A stretch of 64,000 nt of DNA from Pedobacter rhodius (GCF_027213645.1 NZ_JAPWGL010000003.1:806001-870000), one strand, 5' to 3'; counted from the stretch's first letter, positions 10,059 to 19,729 are shown. The notes: generated from the letters alone by a model not told the origin. Made by a program: numbers and translations.

Positions 10059-10801
10059 AGATATCCATTATAACCGTTGTTTTTAATAACGAGTCGACAA
10101 TTTCGACGGCAATTGAATCCGTATTAAATCAAACTTATAAGGACGTAGAATATATTATTATTGATGGAAAATCGACTGATAATACCCTCGAAATCATTAA
10201 TAAATATGCCTCATCTATCAGTAGAATTGTATCAGAGCCTGATGGGGGAATATACGATGCGATGAATAAAGGCATAGCTTTAGCAACCGGAGATGTAATC
10301 GGTATATTAAATTCTGATGATGTGTATGCAGATAATAACGTATTGAGCAACATCATGCAGGAGTTCAACGAGCCAACAATTGATGTGGTTTACGGAAACC
10401 TGGTTTATGTGAAAAGTAACGATTTAAACCAGGTGGTTCGGAAGTGGCAATCCAAAAGTTACTACCCCAATTTTTTTGAGGATGGTCACGTCCCGCCACA
10501 CCCATCTTTATTTATAAGGAAAGAAGTGTATGCCAGGGTAGGCACTTTTAATCAAAAGATGAGGTTGGCGGCAGATTATGAATTTATGCTCCGCCTGTTT
10601 AAATTACATAATTTCAAGAGTAAATATATTGACAAGTTATTTGTAAAAATGCGATTAGGCGGTGCGACTAATGGCAGCGTGAAAAATATTATCGATGGTA
10701 ATAAAGAAATTCTGAAGGCCTGGAAAAATAATCATTTGAAAGCGCCATTTTTGCTTATGCCTAAAAGGATACTTAAACGATTAATTCAATTTATAAAATG
10801 A
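10055..10801 (+). CDS. Family 2 glycosyltransferase (WcaA-like)
   Basis: GT-A transferase of 248 residues, with the start chosen at the ATGA overlap (10055) because the preceding 17 codons of the longer frame lie in the GT4 gene. Motifs are 'ISIITVVFNNESTI', 'IIDGKSTDNT' at about 35-44, 'SEPDGGIYDAMNKG' at about 63-76 and 'LNSDDVYAD' at about 87-95, the combination typical of the colanic-acid-like WcaA/WcaE GT2 subgroup. It overlaps the next SDR gene by ATGA (10798-10801). It probably catalyses an early step in locus A repeat-unit assembly. Confidence 0.9.
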   Translation: MKISIITVVFNNESTISTAIESVLNQTYKDVEYIIIDGKSTDNTLEIINKYASSISRIVSEPDGGIYDAMNKGIALATGDVIGILNSDDVYADNNVLSNIMQEFNEPTIDVVYGNLVYVKSNDLNQVVRKWQSKSYYPNFFEDGHVPPHPSLFIRKEVYARVGTFNQKMRLAADYEFMLRLFKLHNFKSKYIDKLFVKMRLGGATNGSVKNIIDGNKEILKAWKNNHLKAPFLLMPKRILKRLIQFIK

Positions 10802-11685
10802 GGATTCTTTTAACCGGCGCTACAGGATTTTTGGGATTAGCTATTCAACGTCATTTTGAAGGTCATGAAGTAGTCACTGTTGGCAGGAGTAATTGTGAGG
10901 TAATTGCACATCTCGAAAAAGTCATCCCTGTTTTGCCTGAGGCCGATTTAGTCATTCATGCGGCCGGGAAAGCACATTCCGTACCTAAAACCAAAGCACA
11001 GGAAAAAGAGTTTTTTGATGTTAATGTTAAAGGTACTGAGAATTTGCTCAAGACCCTGGAACGTTCTGCCACGTTACCAGAGTCATTTGTTTTTATCAGC
11101 TCAATTGCTGTTTATGGTGCTGAGGAAGGTATTCTTATAGATGAAAGTTTTCCATTGTCTGCCAACGATGCTTATGGTAAAAGTAAAATTGGAGCCGAAA
11201 AGCTTATCATCGACTGGTGTGAGTTAAATAAAATTAACTGTACAATTTTGCGTTTACCGCTTCTGGCCGGCTCAAATCCTCCGGGAAATCTCCGTGCAAT
11301 GATAAAGGGAATTCAGAAGGGCTATTATGTTAATATCGCTGGAGGAAAAGCAAAAAAAAGCATGGTCATGCGGGAGGATGTTGTTTCAATAATTTTAAAG
11401 GCTTCACAAAAAGGGGGTATTTATAATCTTACTGATGGTCATCACCCTTCTTTCGCGGAACTTTCTGAAGTTATTTCAAAGCAATTAAATAAGCCCAATC
11501 CCTTTAACATCCCGCTTTGGTTTGCGAAACTGATGGCATTCGGAGGTGATTTAATTGGTAATAAAGCCCCAATTAACAGCAAAAAACTCGGTAAAATTAC
11601 TAAAGATCTTACCTTTGCAGATGATAAAGCGAGAACAGCGTTAGGATGGAAGCCTGAGCCTGTACTTGAACGATTTAAAATATGA
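10798..11685 (+). CDS. NAD-dependent epimerase/dehydratase (WbpV-like 4-reductase candidate)
   Basis: Extended short-chain dehydrogenase/reductase acting on a nucleotide sugar. 'GATGFLG' (about 7-13) is the NAD(P)-binding GxxGxxG, 'FISSIAVYG' at about 99-107 holds the catalytic Ser, and 'YGKSK' at about 124-128 gives the Tyr-x3-Lys pair. The gene stands directly before a WbpL-like initiating transferase and a WbpM-like dehydratase. In Pseudomonas O-antigen clusters the same trio makes UDP-QuiNAc or UDP-FucNAc and loads it on undecaprenyl phosphate; the SDR reduces the 4-keto intermediate. Function as such a reductase is inferred from this order. It could also be a 4-epimerase. Confidence 0.82.
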   Translation: MRILLTGATGFLGLAIQRHFEGHEVVTVGRSNCEVIAHLEKVIPVLPEADLVIHAAGKAHSVPKTKAQEKEFFDVNVKGTENLLKTLERSATLPESFVFISSIAVYGAEEGILIDESFPLSANDAYGKSKIGAEKLIIDWCELNKINCTILRLPLLAGSNPPGNLRAMIKGIQKGYYVNIAGGKAKKSMVMREDVVSIILKASQKGGIYNLTDGHHPSFAELSEVISKQLNKPNPFNIPLWFAKLMAFGGDLIGNKAPINSKKLGKITKDLTFADDKARTALGWKPEPVLERFKI

Positions 11686-12656
11686 ATTTTACCATCTCTT
11701 TAATTCTTCTAGTGGTGCTCTTTTTTCTAATGCTGCTTTATATTAAAACAGCAGAGAAATTTAAGATAATTGATAAACCTAACAGAAGAAGTTCTCATAC
11801 CGATCATATCGTAAGGGGTGGTGGCATCATCTTTCCAATAGCGATTTTAACACAATTTCCGATTTTTGGCTTTCAAAATTTTTGGTTTGTAGCAGGCCTG
11901 GTTCTAATCAGCCTCATTAGTTTTATCGATGATGTCAAGCCGGTTGCTAATCGAATCCGTTTGTTTTTTCACTTAGCTGCCGTTGCATTGCTCTTTTATC
12001 AATTACAGGTTTTTGAATTGCAATGGTATTTTATCTTCCTGGCTTTCTTCTTTGTGATTGGTACAATAAACGCGGTCAATTTTATGGACGGCATCAATGG
12101 AATAACAGGAGGATATGGTTTGATAACGCTCATTTCGCTTTTATATATTAACCAGACAGTGGAATTTACCGATTCGAACTTAATTCTTTGTGCAATTATG
12201 GCGGTTCTTGTCTTCAATTTTTTCAATTTCCGTAAAAAAGCTAAATGTTTTGCCGGCGATGTGGGTAGCATAAGCCTTGCCTTTATATTGGTTTTTTTTC
12301 TGTTGCAGTTAATAATAAGCACTCAGAACATCACCTACATCATGCTGCTTTTAGTCTATGGTTTGGATGTGGTTAGTACCATAATGTTTAGGTTGATTCG
12401 GAAAGAAAATATTTTTGAAGCGCATCGTAAACATTTTTATCAATTTTTAGTAAATGAGAAAAAAATGCCTCATTTGGCAGTCGCCATCTTATACAGTATG
12501 GTACAATTGGGCATTAACTTTTGTTTAATTCGGTTTCCATTCAGCTCTTTAGCTTATCTTCTTATCATTTTATCGATATTAGGCATGTTTATTGTTATAT
12601 TGCGCTTTGTTTTCGAAGGTTATCGGCGATTAACAAAGAATGCTGGTATAGACTAA
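11682..12656 (+). CDS. Polyprenyl-phosphate N-acetylhexosamine-1-P transferase (WbpL/WecA family)
   Basis: Integral membrane enzyme of the MraY/WecA family that transfers a HexNAc-1-phosphate from UDP-sugar to undecaprenyl phosphate, starting a lipid-linked oligosaccharide. About 10 membrane helices. Key motifs: 'SFIDDVKPV' at about 82-90 (Asp pair), 'FMDGINGITGG' at about 135-145, 'FAGDVGSISL' at about 188-197 and 'AHRKHFYQ' at about 243-250. Preference for QuiNAc or FucNAc is inferred from the neighbouring SDR and dehydratase. This is the initiating enzyme of locus A; locus B has a different type (PHPT) at 37874. Confidence 0.9.
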   Translation: MNFTISLILLVVLFFLMLLYIKTAEKFKIIDKPNRRSSHTDHIVRGGGIIFPIAILTQFPIFGFQNFWFVAGLVLISLISFIDDVKPVANRIRLFFHLAAVALLFYQLQVFELQWYFIFLAFFFVIGTINAVNFMDGINGITGGYGLITLISLLYINQTVEFTDSNLILCAIMAVLVFNFFNFRKKAKCFAGDVGSISLAFILVFFLLQLIISTQNITYIMLLLVYGLDVVSTIMFRLIRKENIFEAHRKHFYQFLVNEKKMPHLAVAILYSMVQLGINFCLIRFPFSSLAYLLIILSILGMFIVILRFVFEGYRRLTKNAGID

Positions 12657-12671
12657 CAATTAAGAAATACT

Positions 12672-14615
12672 TTGTTTAGCAAAATCAATATCGTACCCCG
12701 CTGGCTTATATTTATCATTGATTTGGTAATCTGCCTTGTTTCTTTAGGGATAGCTTACTTCATTAAATATAATTTCGATCTTACCGGTGTAGTATTCTCT
12801 TCTTTCGGACGGAATATTTTAATTACAACTATTATTAATATTGGTGTATTTCTAAATGTGAAATCCTATTCTGGTATTATACGTTACACCAGTGCTCAGG
12901 ATACCTTTCGCATTTTATTTGCTGTTTTAATCAGCAATTTTATTCTTTTTGGAGCTAATTTGGTGATGGGTACTTTTTTAACTGAGCCACTCATTTCCAA
13001 CATTATCATTGTTGTGAATGGCCTTGTCAGCTTTGTAATGCTCATAACCTATAGAATATTGGCCAAATATTTCTTCATTTACATAAAAAATCTTCACCTC
13101 GACAAACTCCGGGTAATTATTTATGGCGCAGGTGAGGCTGGGGTGGCTACGAAACGTACTTTCGACCATGATAATCGTGTTAACAAAAATATTATTGCAT
13201 TTGTTGATGATGATGAACGTAAAGTTGGTAAAACAATTGATGGTATCCGGATTCTGGAAGCAAAGAATTTAGAAAAACTTATTGCGGAACATGAAGTTGA
13301 TGAAGTTATTTTTGCAGCTTATAGTATTCCCGTTGATAGAAAAAACGAAATTGTCGATGCCTGTTTAGAGCATGATGTAACCGTTCTGAATATTCCGCCC
13401 TCTAATGTTTGGATAGATGGTAAATTGCAGACTTCACAAATACAAAATATTAATATTGAAGACCTGTTAAATCGTAAGAGTATTGAAATTGATGTTGAAG
13501 GAATAAGAAACCAATTAAGAAATAAAAGGGTTCTGATTACCGGAGCTGCGGGTTCTATCGGAAGCGAGATTGTTCGGCAATTGCTGAAGTTCGAACCCAG
13601 CTTGATCATATTAAACGACCAGTCTGAAACAGCCTTACATGAGCTTTACCTGGAGCTTGAAGAAAATAACCATAGCTATAATTTTCACGCATTTGTAGGT
13701 GATGTGAGAGATAATAAAAGAATGGAGCACCTTTTTAAAACCTACAAGCCCCAATATGTTTATCATGCCGCCGCTTATAAGCACGTGCCTTTAATGGAAG
13801 ACAATCCAAGTGAGGCCATAAAAACAAACGTGTCTGGAACCAAGATTGTTGCCGATTTATCAATCAAATATGGTGTGCGTAAATTTGTAATGATTTCGAC
13901 AGATAAAGCCGTAAACCCAACAAATGTTATGGGGGCGTCTAAGCGTATTGCAGAAATTTATGTGCAATCCTTAAATAATACCCTTAGTGATCACAACCAT
14001 ATTTTTAGCAATGGTTTAAGTTATATCAATGAAATTGAAGTGAAACCAATTACTAAGTTTATCACGACACGTTTTGGAAATGTTTTGGGATCAAGTGGTT
14101 CGGTTATTCCAAGGTTTAAGCAACAAATCGAAAAGGGAGGGCCTGTAACGGTTACGCATCCTGAAATAACCCGATACTTCATGACCATTCCCGAAGCCTG
14201 CCGGTTAGTACTGGAAGCGGGAAACATGGGCTCAGGAGGTGAGATATTTATCTTTGACATGGGTAAATCGGTTAAGATTGTAGAATTAGCCAAAAAAATG
14301 ATCAGATTGGCCGGTTTGATTCCAAATCAGGATATCAAAATTCAATACACAGGGTTAAGACCAGGAGAAAAATTATTTGAAGAACTTCTCAATGATAATG
14401 AAAATACCATGCCTACCCACCATCACAAAATTATGATCGGTAAGGTAAGGGAATATGTATTTAATGATGTTGAAAAACAAATTTACAGATTAATTGACTG
14501 TGCCAAATTAAATGAAAACCGACAAGTGGTCGTCATGATGAAAGAACTGGTACAGGAATATAAAAGCAACAATTCTATTTATGAAGAACTCGACCATGCC
14601 GATGAAACAAACTAA
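12672..14615 (+). CDS. Membrane UDP-GlcNAc 4,6-dehydratase-like (WbpM/PglF/CapD family)
   Basis: Large nucleotide-sugar dehydratase converting UDP-GlcNAc to the 4-keto-6-deoxy sugar. The 647-residue protein has four N-terminal membrane helices (about 10-120), a CoA-binding-like domain with 'YGAGEAG' at about 154-160, and a C-terminal SDR domain with 'ITGAAGSIGSE' at about 287-297. The catalytic region reads 'MISTDKAVNPTNVMGASK': Ser, then Met where soluble SDRs carry Tyr, then Lys, i.e. the SMK triad known for WbpM/PglF-type enzymes. The start is a TTG at 12672, since no in-frame ATG precedes the conserved first membrane helix. It completes the initiation trio with the two genes upstream. Confidence 0.9.
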   Translation: MFSKINIVPRWLIFIIDLVICLVSLGIAYFIKYNFDLTGVVFSSFGRNILITTIINIGVFLNVKSYSGIIRYTSAQDTFRILFAVLISNFILFGANLVMGTFLTEPLISNIIIVVNGLVSFVMLITYRILAKYFFIYIKNLHLDKLRVIIYGAGEAGVATKRTFDHDNRVNKNIIAFVDDDERKVGKTIDGIRILEAKNLEKLIAEHEVDEVIFAAYSIPVDRKNEIVDACLEHDVTVLNIPPSNVWIDGKLQTSQIQNINIEDLLNRKSIEIDVEGIRNQLRNKRVLITGAAGSIGSEIVRQLLKFEPSLIILNDQSETALHELYLELEENNHSYNFHAFVGDVRDNKRMEHLFKTYKPQYVYHAAAYKHVPLMEDNPSEAIKTNVSGTKIVADLSIKYGVRKFVMISTDKAVNPTNVMGASKRIAEIYVQSLNNTLSDHNHIFSNGLSYINEIEVKPITKFITTRFGNVLGSSGSVIPRFKQQIEKGGPVTVTHPEITRYFMTIPEACRLVLEAGNMGSGGEIFIFDMGKSVKIVELAKKMIRLAGLIPNQDIKIQYTGLRPGEKLFEELLNDNENTMPTHHHKIMIGKVREYVFNDVEKQIYRLIDCAKLNENRQVVVMMKELVQEYKSNNSIYEELDHADETN

Positions 14616-16233
14616 AACCATGCTTAGATTTGTTTTTTCCCTGGCCATTTTGCTTGTTTTTCGCCTTCAGTTTGCACAGGCACAAACACCAAATCAAAAT
14701 ATCCCTTATTCTTTTCAGTTTTATCAAAAATTAAATAATTCCGTTTATGATGTAAACTCGCGTTTCCATAGTTCTATAAAAGGCTATTATGGCGATGATA
14801 GTCTCTTGAATAATCAATTTAAAAGCCTGATGCAATTAGGTGTTGATACTTTGAATAAAAAGAGCTGGGTTAGAAGGAAGCTTACCGATGAGCATTTAAT
14901 CAACTTTACCGGCGACGACTTCGTTGTTTACGCAGATTTCTTACCTGATTTTCAAATCGGTCGCGAGTTTGATGAAAATAAAACAACCTGGAAAAACACA
15001 AGAGGTTTCCAGATAGGAGGCAACGTTGGCGAAAAGTTTTCTTTTTACGCAAATGCTTATGAGAACCAGGGTGTTTTTGCAAATTATGTAACCAATTTTA
15101 TCAATACGAACCAGGTTGTACCCAGTGAAATGACTGGTAAACTTGGTAATGTTACAAAGGATTGGTCTTACGCAACTGCATTATTATCATTTACGCCTAA
15201 TAAGCATTTAAACCTTGCATTGGGATATGATAAGAACTTTATTGGTGATGGTTATCGGTCGATGCTGCTATCAGATGTAGCAGCCAATTATTCTTTTTTG
15301 CGACTTCGGGCCACTTTAGGGAATGTACAATATCAAACCATTTTTGCTTATATGCTCGATCCGGGGGCCGAAAAGTTGACCACCGACAGGCGTTTAGGTG
15401 ATAGGGGTAAATGGATGGCTGCGCACTATTTAGACTGGAACATTACAAAACGTTTTTCAGCAGGTTTTTTCCAGGCGGTTACCTGGGCTGATGCCGAGGT
15501 TGAAGGAAAAAGAGGCTTTGATTTCAATTATGCGCACCCTTTTATTTTTCTACGATCTGTTGAAGGTGCAAACACCACTTCTCCAGATAAAATGCGTTTG
15601 GGTGTCAACTTAAAATATGAAGTTTTAGATAAAACCACGCTATATGGAGAGTTCATGTTTGATGAATTTACGGCAAGGGAAGTTTTTTCAAACAGGGGTT
15701 ACTGGGCAAATAAATTTGCCATGCAAATCGGATTCAGGGGTTCGGATTTATTTAAGGTTCAAAACCTTAATTACCTGGCCGAATTCAATACGGCAAAACC
15801 GTATACATATGCCCATTTCGATAGGGTTTCCAATTATGGAGCGATGAACCAACCACTGGCCCATCCTTTTGGTGCTAATTTTAGAGAATTTGTGGGCTTG
15901 CTAAATTACAGTTACAAGCGCTTCGATTTACAGGGACAAATGATTTATGCAAATTACGGACAGGATCCCGCAGGATTAAATTATGGTAAGAATATTTTTC
16001 TTAGTTATGAAACCAGGGTTCAGGATTATGGGAACTTTATTGGTCAAGGCATAAAGACAAACTTATTTTTTACCGAAGCAAAAGTTTCTTATTTAATTAA
16101 TCCCAAATATAATCTTCGAGCAGAGTTGGGTGGTGTTTACAGAAGAGAATCTTCTGCTGCTGCCATCCAAAATACAGCGTTGGTTACCATTGGTATCCGT
16201 AGTACTTTCAGAAATCTATATCAGGATTTTTAG
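14602..16233 (+). CDS. Wzi/RemB-like outer-membrane protein, locus A
   Basis: Secreted beta-barrel protein of about 543 residues. The start at 14602 (MKQTKTML) is preferred over ATGs at 14581 and 14596 because it begins a normal signal peptide ending 'QFAQAQ'; all overlap the dehydratase gene end. The body shows alternating aromatic strands and short turns ('GYDKNFIGDGYRSMLLSD' at about 212), as in Wzi-type capsule assembly porins and in gliding protein RemB of Flavobacterium. It lacks any enzyme motif. Its place directly after the initiation trio suggests it binds or passes the locus A polymer at the cell surface. RemB-like versus Wzi-like cannot be resolved by eye. Confidence 0.72.
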   Translation: MKQTKTMLRFVFSLAILLVFRLQFAQAQTPNQNIPYSFQFYQKLNNSVYDVNSRFHSSIKGYYGDDSLLNNQFKSLMQLGVDTLNKKSWVRRKLTDEHLINFTGDDFVVYADFLPDFQIGREFDENKTTWKNTRGFQIGGNVGEKFSFYANAYENQGVFANYVTNFINTNQVVPSEMTGKLGNVTKDWSYATALLSFTPNKHLNLALGYDKNFIGDGYRSMLLSDVAANYSFLRLRATLGNVQYQTIFAYMLDPGAEKLTTDRRLGDRGKWMAAHYLDWNITKRFSAGFFQAVTWADAEVEGKRGFDFNYAHPFIFLRSVEGANTTSPDKMRLGVNLKYEVLDKTTLYGEFMFDEFTAREVFSNRGYWANKFAMQIGFRGSDLFKVQNLNYLAEFNTAKPYTYAHFDRVSNYGAMNQPLAHPFGANFREFVGLLNYSYKRFDLQGQMIYANYGQDPAGLNYGKNIFLSYETRVQDYGNFIGQGIKTNLFFTEAKVSYLINPKYNLRAELGGVYRRESSAAAIQNTALVTIGIRSTFRNLYQDF

Positions 16234-16270
16234 ATATATAAATTCCTATTACAGTTTAATTTATAAACAT

Positions 16271-16894
16271 ATGGTTACCGCAGAGAAAGTTTATTACTAT
16301 TTCAGACAAAAGTTCATCAGGAAGTTTTTATATCGTTTTGGAATTGGAAGCCCGGTTGGTAAGAATGTATGGGAAGAGCAGTTTAAAAATGGGGCCTGGG
16401 ATTATCTTTATTCAGATACAGAAGCGCTTCACTACAAATCAATTGTTAAATTTTATAAACAATACGGTGGAGGCAGTGTGCTCGATGCGGGTTGTGGACA
16501 AGGTGTTTTGTTTCATTACCTTAAATCGGATATTAAAAACCCTGACGATTACCTGGGCTTTGATATTTCAGAAAATGCTGTTGAACAAGCAAGAAAAGCC
16601 TTCCCCCCTTATCGTTTTGATCAGATGGATTTCAATAAGTCTACGCCGAGTGAAAGATTTGATTTTGTTATTTTCAATGAATGTGTTTACTATTTTAAAA
16701 AGCCTGTTGAACATTTGCAGTCCTATCTTGATAAAACTTTAAACCCGGGTGGATACGTTATCATCTCCATGTTTTATTATGCTGAACATGCACAACTCTG
16801 GAAAAGATTTGCTGAAAAATATAACTTTTTAGATTGGGAAGAAGTGACGAATGAAAATGGCCAGAAATGGAGAATATGTATATTTAAGCCTTAA
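16271..16894 (+). CDS. Class I SAM-dependent methyltransferase
   Basis: Soluble methyltransferase of 207 residues. Motif I 'VLDAGCGQG' at about 72-80 binds S-adenosylmethionine, 'YLGFDISENAVEQAR' at about 97-111 supplies the acidic residue after strand 2, and 'FDFVIFNECVYYF' at about 131-143 is motif IV. The start was set at 16271 (MVTAEKV); the longer frame from 16130 lies mainly inside the porin gene. The gene is 37 nt downstream of the porin, so it may methylate a sugar or chain end in locus A. Its stop overlaps the convergent deacetylase by 11 nt. Confidence 0.85.
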   Translation: MVTAEKVYYYFRQKFIRKFLYRFGIGSPVGKNVWEEQFKNGAWDYLYSDTEALHYKSIVKFYKQYGGGSVLDAGCGQGVLFHYLKSDIKNPDDYLGFDISENAVEQARKAFPPYRFDQMDFNKSTPSERFDFVIFNECVYYFKKPVEHLQSYLDKTLNPGGYVIISMFYYAEHAQLWKRFAEKYNFLDWEEVTNENGQKWRICIFKP

Positions 16895-17651
16895 AAAGCT
16901 TATTCTTAAATAAAATGATTGGATCATAAAATAAACGCATTAACCTATACCTACTGTTCAGCTTCATGTTTATAGTTTGTTTATCGTCCTGTTCATTAAT
17001 GGCAAACCGGCGTAAGGTATAATTTGTTTCATAAGGGCTATAAATGGATAAACCAAATTTATAGCCTGCCTTTATTAACAGTTGTTGGTGCTGTGCAGGA
17101 ATTTTACCATACGGATAGGCGAAAGAATATACTTTATTGTTAAGCAAGCCTTCCAAAGTTATCTTTGAATTTAGCATGTCGTTATAGGCCAGGTCTTTGC
17201 TCACTAAATTCAGCTTAATGTGTTTCTCACCATGACTTCCTACCTCCATACCCATTGAAACCAATTGCTGTAACTGAATTGCATTCATCAGTTTTACGCT
17301 AATCATCGAATGTTCCTCAATGTCCCAAATGTTTAAACCGTCAATATGCTCTGAAGGCATATAAAATACGGCTTTCATTTTTCTCCGCAGTAATTCGGGA
17401 ATGGCGAAGTCAAACAAAGCTGCAGCGCAATCATCGAAAGTGATAATAACCTTGTTTTTTAAGTGTTTTTCGTTAAAATCTGATTCACTAATCTCCTGAA
17501 AAGTTGTGGTTGTTAAGCCATTTTGTTCGATGCAATCTAAAAATTCAAGAAATTTATTCCGGCTAATACACCATTTTTTCAAACTCGGGTGAGGCTGATC
17601 AGCTACATGATGTAACATTACAATCGGAATATTCAATTTCTTCGGAATCAA
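16884..17651 (-). CDS. Polysaccharide deacetylase (NodB/CE4 family)
   Basis: Metal-dependent N- or O-deacetylase of carbohydrate esterase family 4. 'IITFDDC' at about 69-75 carries the catalytic/metal Asp pair, 'GSHGEKHIKLN' at about 138-148 is the His-x4-His metal site, and 'YSFAYPYGKIP' at about 173-183 is motif 3. No signal peptide is obvious, so it may act in the cytoplasm or at the membrane. It is the only minus-strand gene in the polysaccharide region and stands between the two loci, convergent with the methyltransferase and divergent from the locus B Wzi gene. It may modify either polymer. Confidence 0.88.
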   Translation of the reverse strand: MIPKKLNIPIVMLHHVADQPHPSLKKWCISRNKFLEFLDCIEQNGLTTTTFQEISESDFNEKHLKNKVIITFDDCAAALFDFAIPELLRRKMKAVFYMPSEHIDGLNIWDIEEHSMISVKLMNAIQLQQLVSMGMEVGSHGEKHIKLNLVSKDLAYNDMLNSKITLEGLLNNKVYSFAYPYGKIPAQHQQLLIKAGYKFGLSIYSPYETNYTLRRFAINEQDDKQTINMKLNSRYRLMRLFYDPIILFKNKLFKA

Positions 17652-17893
17652 TCTAACCTTATCTATTCAAACTCAAATAAACGTAATATATCGCTTAAAA
17701 CCTTAAAATTCGATGTTTTTTTCTCAAGGAAAAATAATAGCATTGTTTTTTGATTTTTTTTTCTTAGTGTATTAGACAAAATTTGTTTGAATAACCCGCT
17801 TATAAAACCTTGATTTCTATGGATTAACGTATATTCGTTATAAATGTGTTTTCTGCAATGAGGAAAAGCTTCATCACGTTTAAAAACTTTATA

Positions 17894-17901
17894 TACCTTT
17901 G
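17894..17901 (+). promoter_or_regulatory. Candidate -7 box (TACCTTTG) of locus B
   Basis: Exact match to the Bacteroidota TAnnTTTG -7 element, 40 nt before the Wzi start at 17942. No clean -33 TTTG is visible at the usual distance, so this is a candidate only. The 290-nt gap 17652-17941 otherwise shows only AT-rich sequence and would have to hold the deacetylase promoter too. Confidence 0.5.
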
Positions 17902-17941
17902 CACACATTTTAACGTTAATTATCAAACATTAATCTATTCT

Positions 17942-19657
17942 ATGAGGAATCTTTATATTTTTTTAATCCTTTTGGTTTTCAGTAAAAGTTCTTTTGCGCA
18001 AACCCTGCCTGTAGGTTTGCTGGAAAACGTAGAAGATGCTTATAGAAGGCAACAGCTGCTGGGTAAAGATAGTTCTAATAGTTCTTACATGATTCGACCA
18101 ATGTTTATGTCGAATAAGAACAACCTACAGTTGGATTCAGCTTTTTCGGTGAACAATTTTATAAAATTGTTATATTCGAATCCTAAGCTTAAAACAGAAG
18201 TGTATGCTTTACCAGTGGTTTGGCAACAACAGTTTAATTCCCACCATCCTTACGGCATGAATGACGGTTCGATGGTGCAGGCGAAAGGCTATCAAACACA
18301 AATTTCGGCAGGTATTTATGCGAAAATAGGCCCATTAAGTATTCAATTCAGACCAGAATATGTTTATGCAGAAAATAAAGGTTTTCAACGCTTGGCAGAT
18401 GCTCCAAATGGGGTTTATTGGAATACGCCATATACCACATATTATAACCAAGTTGATTTGCCAGATAGATTTAATGATGGTTCTTATTCTAAATTAAGTT
18501 TAGGTCAAAGTAGCGTTCGATTAAATTTTGGCCCATTATCTGCCGGATTTTCCAATGAAAATTTATGGTGGGGTCCTGGTGTTCGAAATTCCTTATTGAT
18601 GAGTAACAATGCTTCTGGTTTTCGCCATTTAACCTTAAATACGATACGACCAATTAAAACCTATATTGGTTCGTTCGAAACGCAAATTATTGGTGGACGT
18701 TTAGAGCAATCGGGCGTAAATTTAAAGAATGATTTGACAGTACCCTTAGCCATAAGAAATGAACTTGTTCAGAAGCCTTATGAGTGGCGTTATATTTCTG
18801 GTATTGTGTTGACCTACCAGCCAAAATGGGTACCTGGTTTGTATTTAGGTTTTGACAGGACTTTTATAGTAAACCGTTCGAAGATGGGTAGAAGTTTCGG
18901 TGATTATTTTCCTATTTTCTCAAAGGTAGAAAAAGTAGGCTTTGTTACCCCTGAGGGAATATATAGTGAAGATGCTGCAGAGCGAGATCAGTATATTTCA
19001 TTTTTTACTAGGTATGTTTTACCAGAAAGTAAAGCAGAAATTTATTTTGAATACGGAAGAAATGATCATGCATACGATTTAAGGGATGCTTTAGTCGAAC
19101 CAGAGCATACTAGAGCATATATTGTAGGCTTTAGAAAGTTAGTACCTTTAAGAAAACCTGATGAATTTATACAAATTGGGGTTGAATTAACACAATTAGA
19201 AAAAAGTAATACTAGTCAAACCAGAGACACCCCTCCATGGTATATACACGGATTTGCATTAGATGGCTACACCAATAAAGGCCAGGTATTGGGTGCTGGC
19301 ATCGGGCCGGGAAGCAATATGCAATCTTTAAATGTGAGCTGGGTAAAAGGCTTAAAAAGGATAGGTTTTCAATTTGAACGCACCGTAAACAATAATGACT
19401 TATTTTATAGTTTTGCCTACGCTTCTGCAGACCGACGACAATACATTAACAGGCACTGGGTAGATTTAGCATTTGGCGGAAATTTTTCATGGACTTACAA
19501 GCAGTTTTCATTAAATACCCAGCTAACCTATATTCGATCACTTAATTATCAATATCAATGGCAGGATAGCACCCCTCCGGGTGACTATTGGAATTGGGAT
19601 AAGCAAGATGTTAATAATTTACATCTTAAGGTTGGTATACTCTATAATTTTAAGTAA
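17942..19657 (+). CDS. Capsule assembly Wzi-family outer-membrane protein, locus B
   Basis: Outer-membrane beta-barrel lectin-like protein thought to anchor or organise exported capsule at the surface. The start at 17942 gives a signal peptide (MRNLYIFLILLVFSKSSFAQ) and 571 residues; the frame upstream to 17846 runs through the promoter. 'NENLWWGPGVRNSLLMSNN' at about 202-220, followed by 'GFRHLTLNTIRPI', is the characteristic Wzi-family block. It opens locus B on the + strand, separated by 174 nt from the Wza gene, and is the second Wzi-like gene within 2 kb. Confidence 0.85.
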   Translation: MRNLYIFLILLVFSKSSFAQTLPVGLLENVEDAYRRQQLLGKDSSNSSYMIRPMFMSNKNNLQLDSAFSVNNFIKLLYSNPKLKTEVYALPVVWQQQFNSHHPYGMNDGSMVQAKGYQTQISAGIYAKIGPLSIQFRPEYVYAENKGFQRLADAPNGVYWNTPYTTYYNQVDLPDRFNDGSYSKLSLGQSSVRLNFGPLSAGFSNENLWWGPGVRNSLLMSNNASGFRHLTLNTIRPIKTYIGSFETQIIGGRLEQSGVNLKNDLTVPLAIRNELVQKPYEWRYISGIVLTYQPKWVPGLYLGFDRTFIVNRSKMGRSFGDYFPIFSKVEKVGFVTPEGIYSEDAAERDQYISFFTRYVLPESKAEIYFEYGRNDHAYDLRDALVEPEHTRAYIVGFRKLVPLRKPDEFIQIGVELTQLEKSNTSQTRDTPPWYIHGFALDGYTNKGQVLGAGIGPGSNMQSLNVSWVKGLKRIGFQFERTVNNNDLFYSFAYASADRRQYINRHWVDLAFGGNFSWTYKQFSLNTQLTYIRSLNYQYQWQDSTPPGDYWNWDKQDVNNLHLKVGILYNFK

Positions 19658-19729
19658 TAAAAATGCATCTATTTCACATTAAAACCTATATGTCATAATT
19701 TTCATTTTTATTAATTGCAATTTAATGAT

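Noticed and set aside
16130-16270. Longer start for the methyltransferase
   Set aside because: These codons are the porin's reading frame region; the ATG at 16271 begins the recognisable protein.
17663-17926. Minus-strand frame of 87 codons in the gap before the Wzi gene
   Set aside because: It overlaps the probable Wzi promoter, has no recognisable domain, and its composition looks like non-coding AT-rich DNA.
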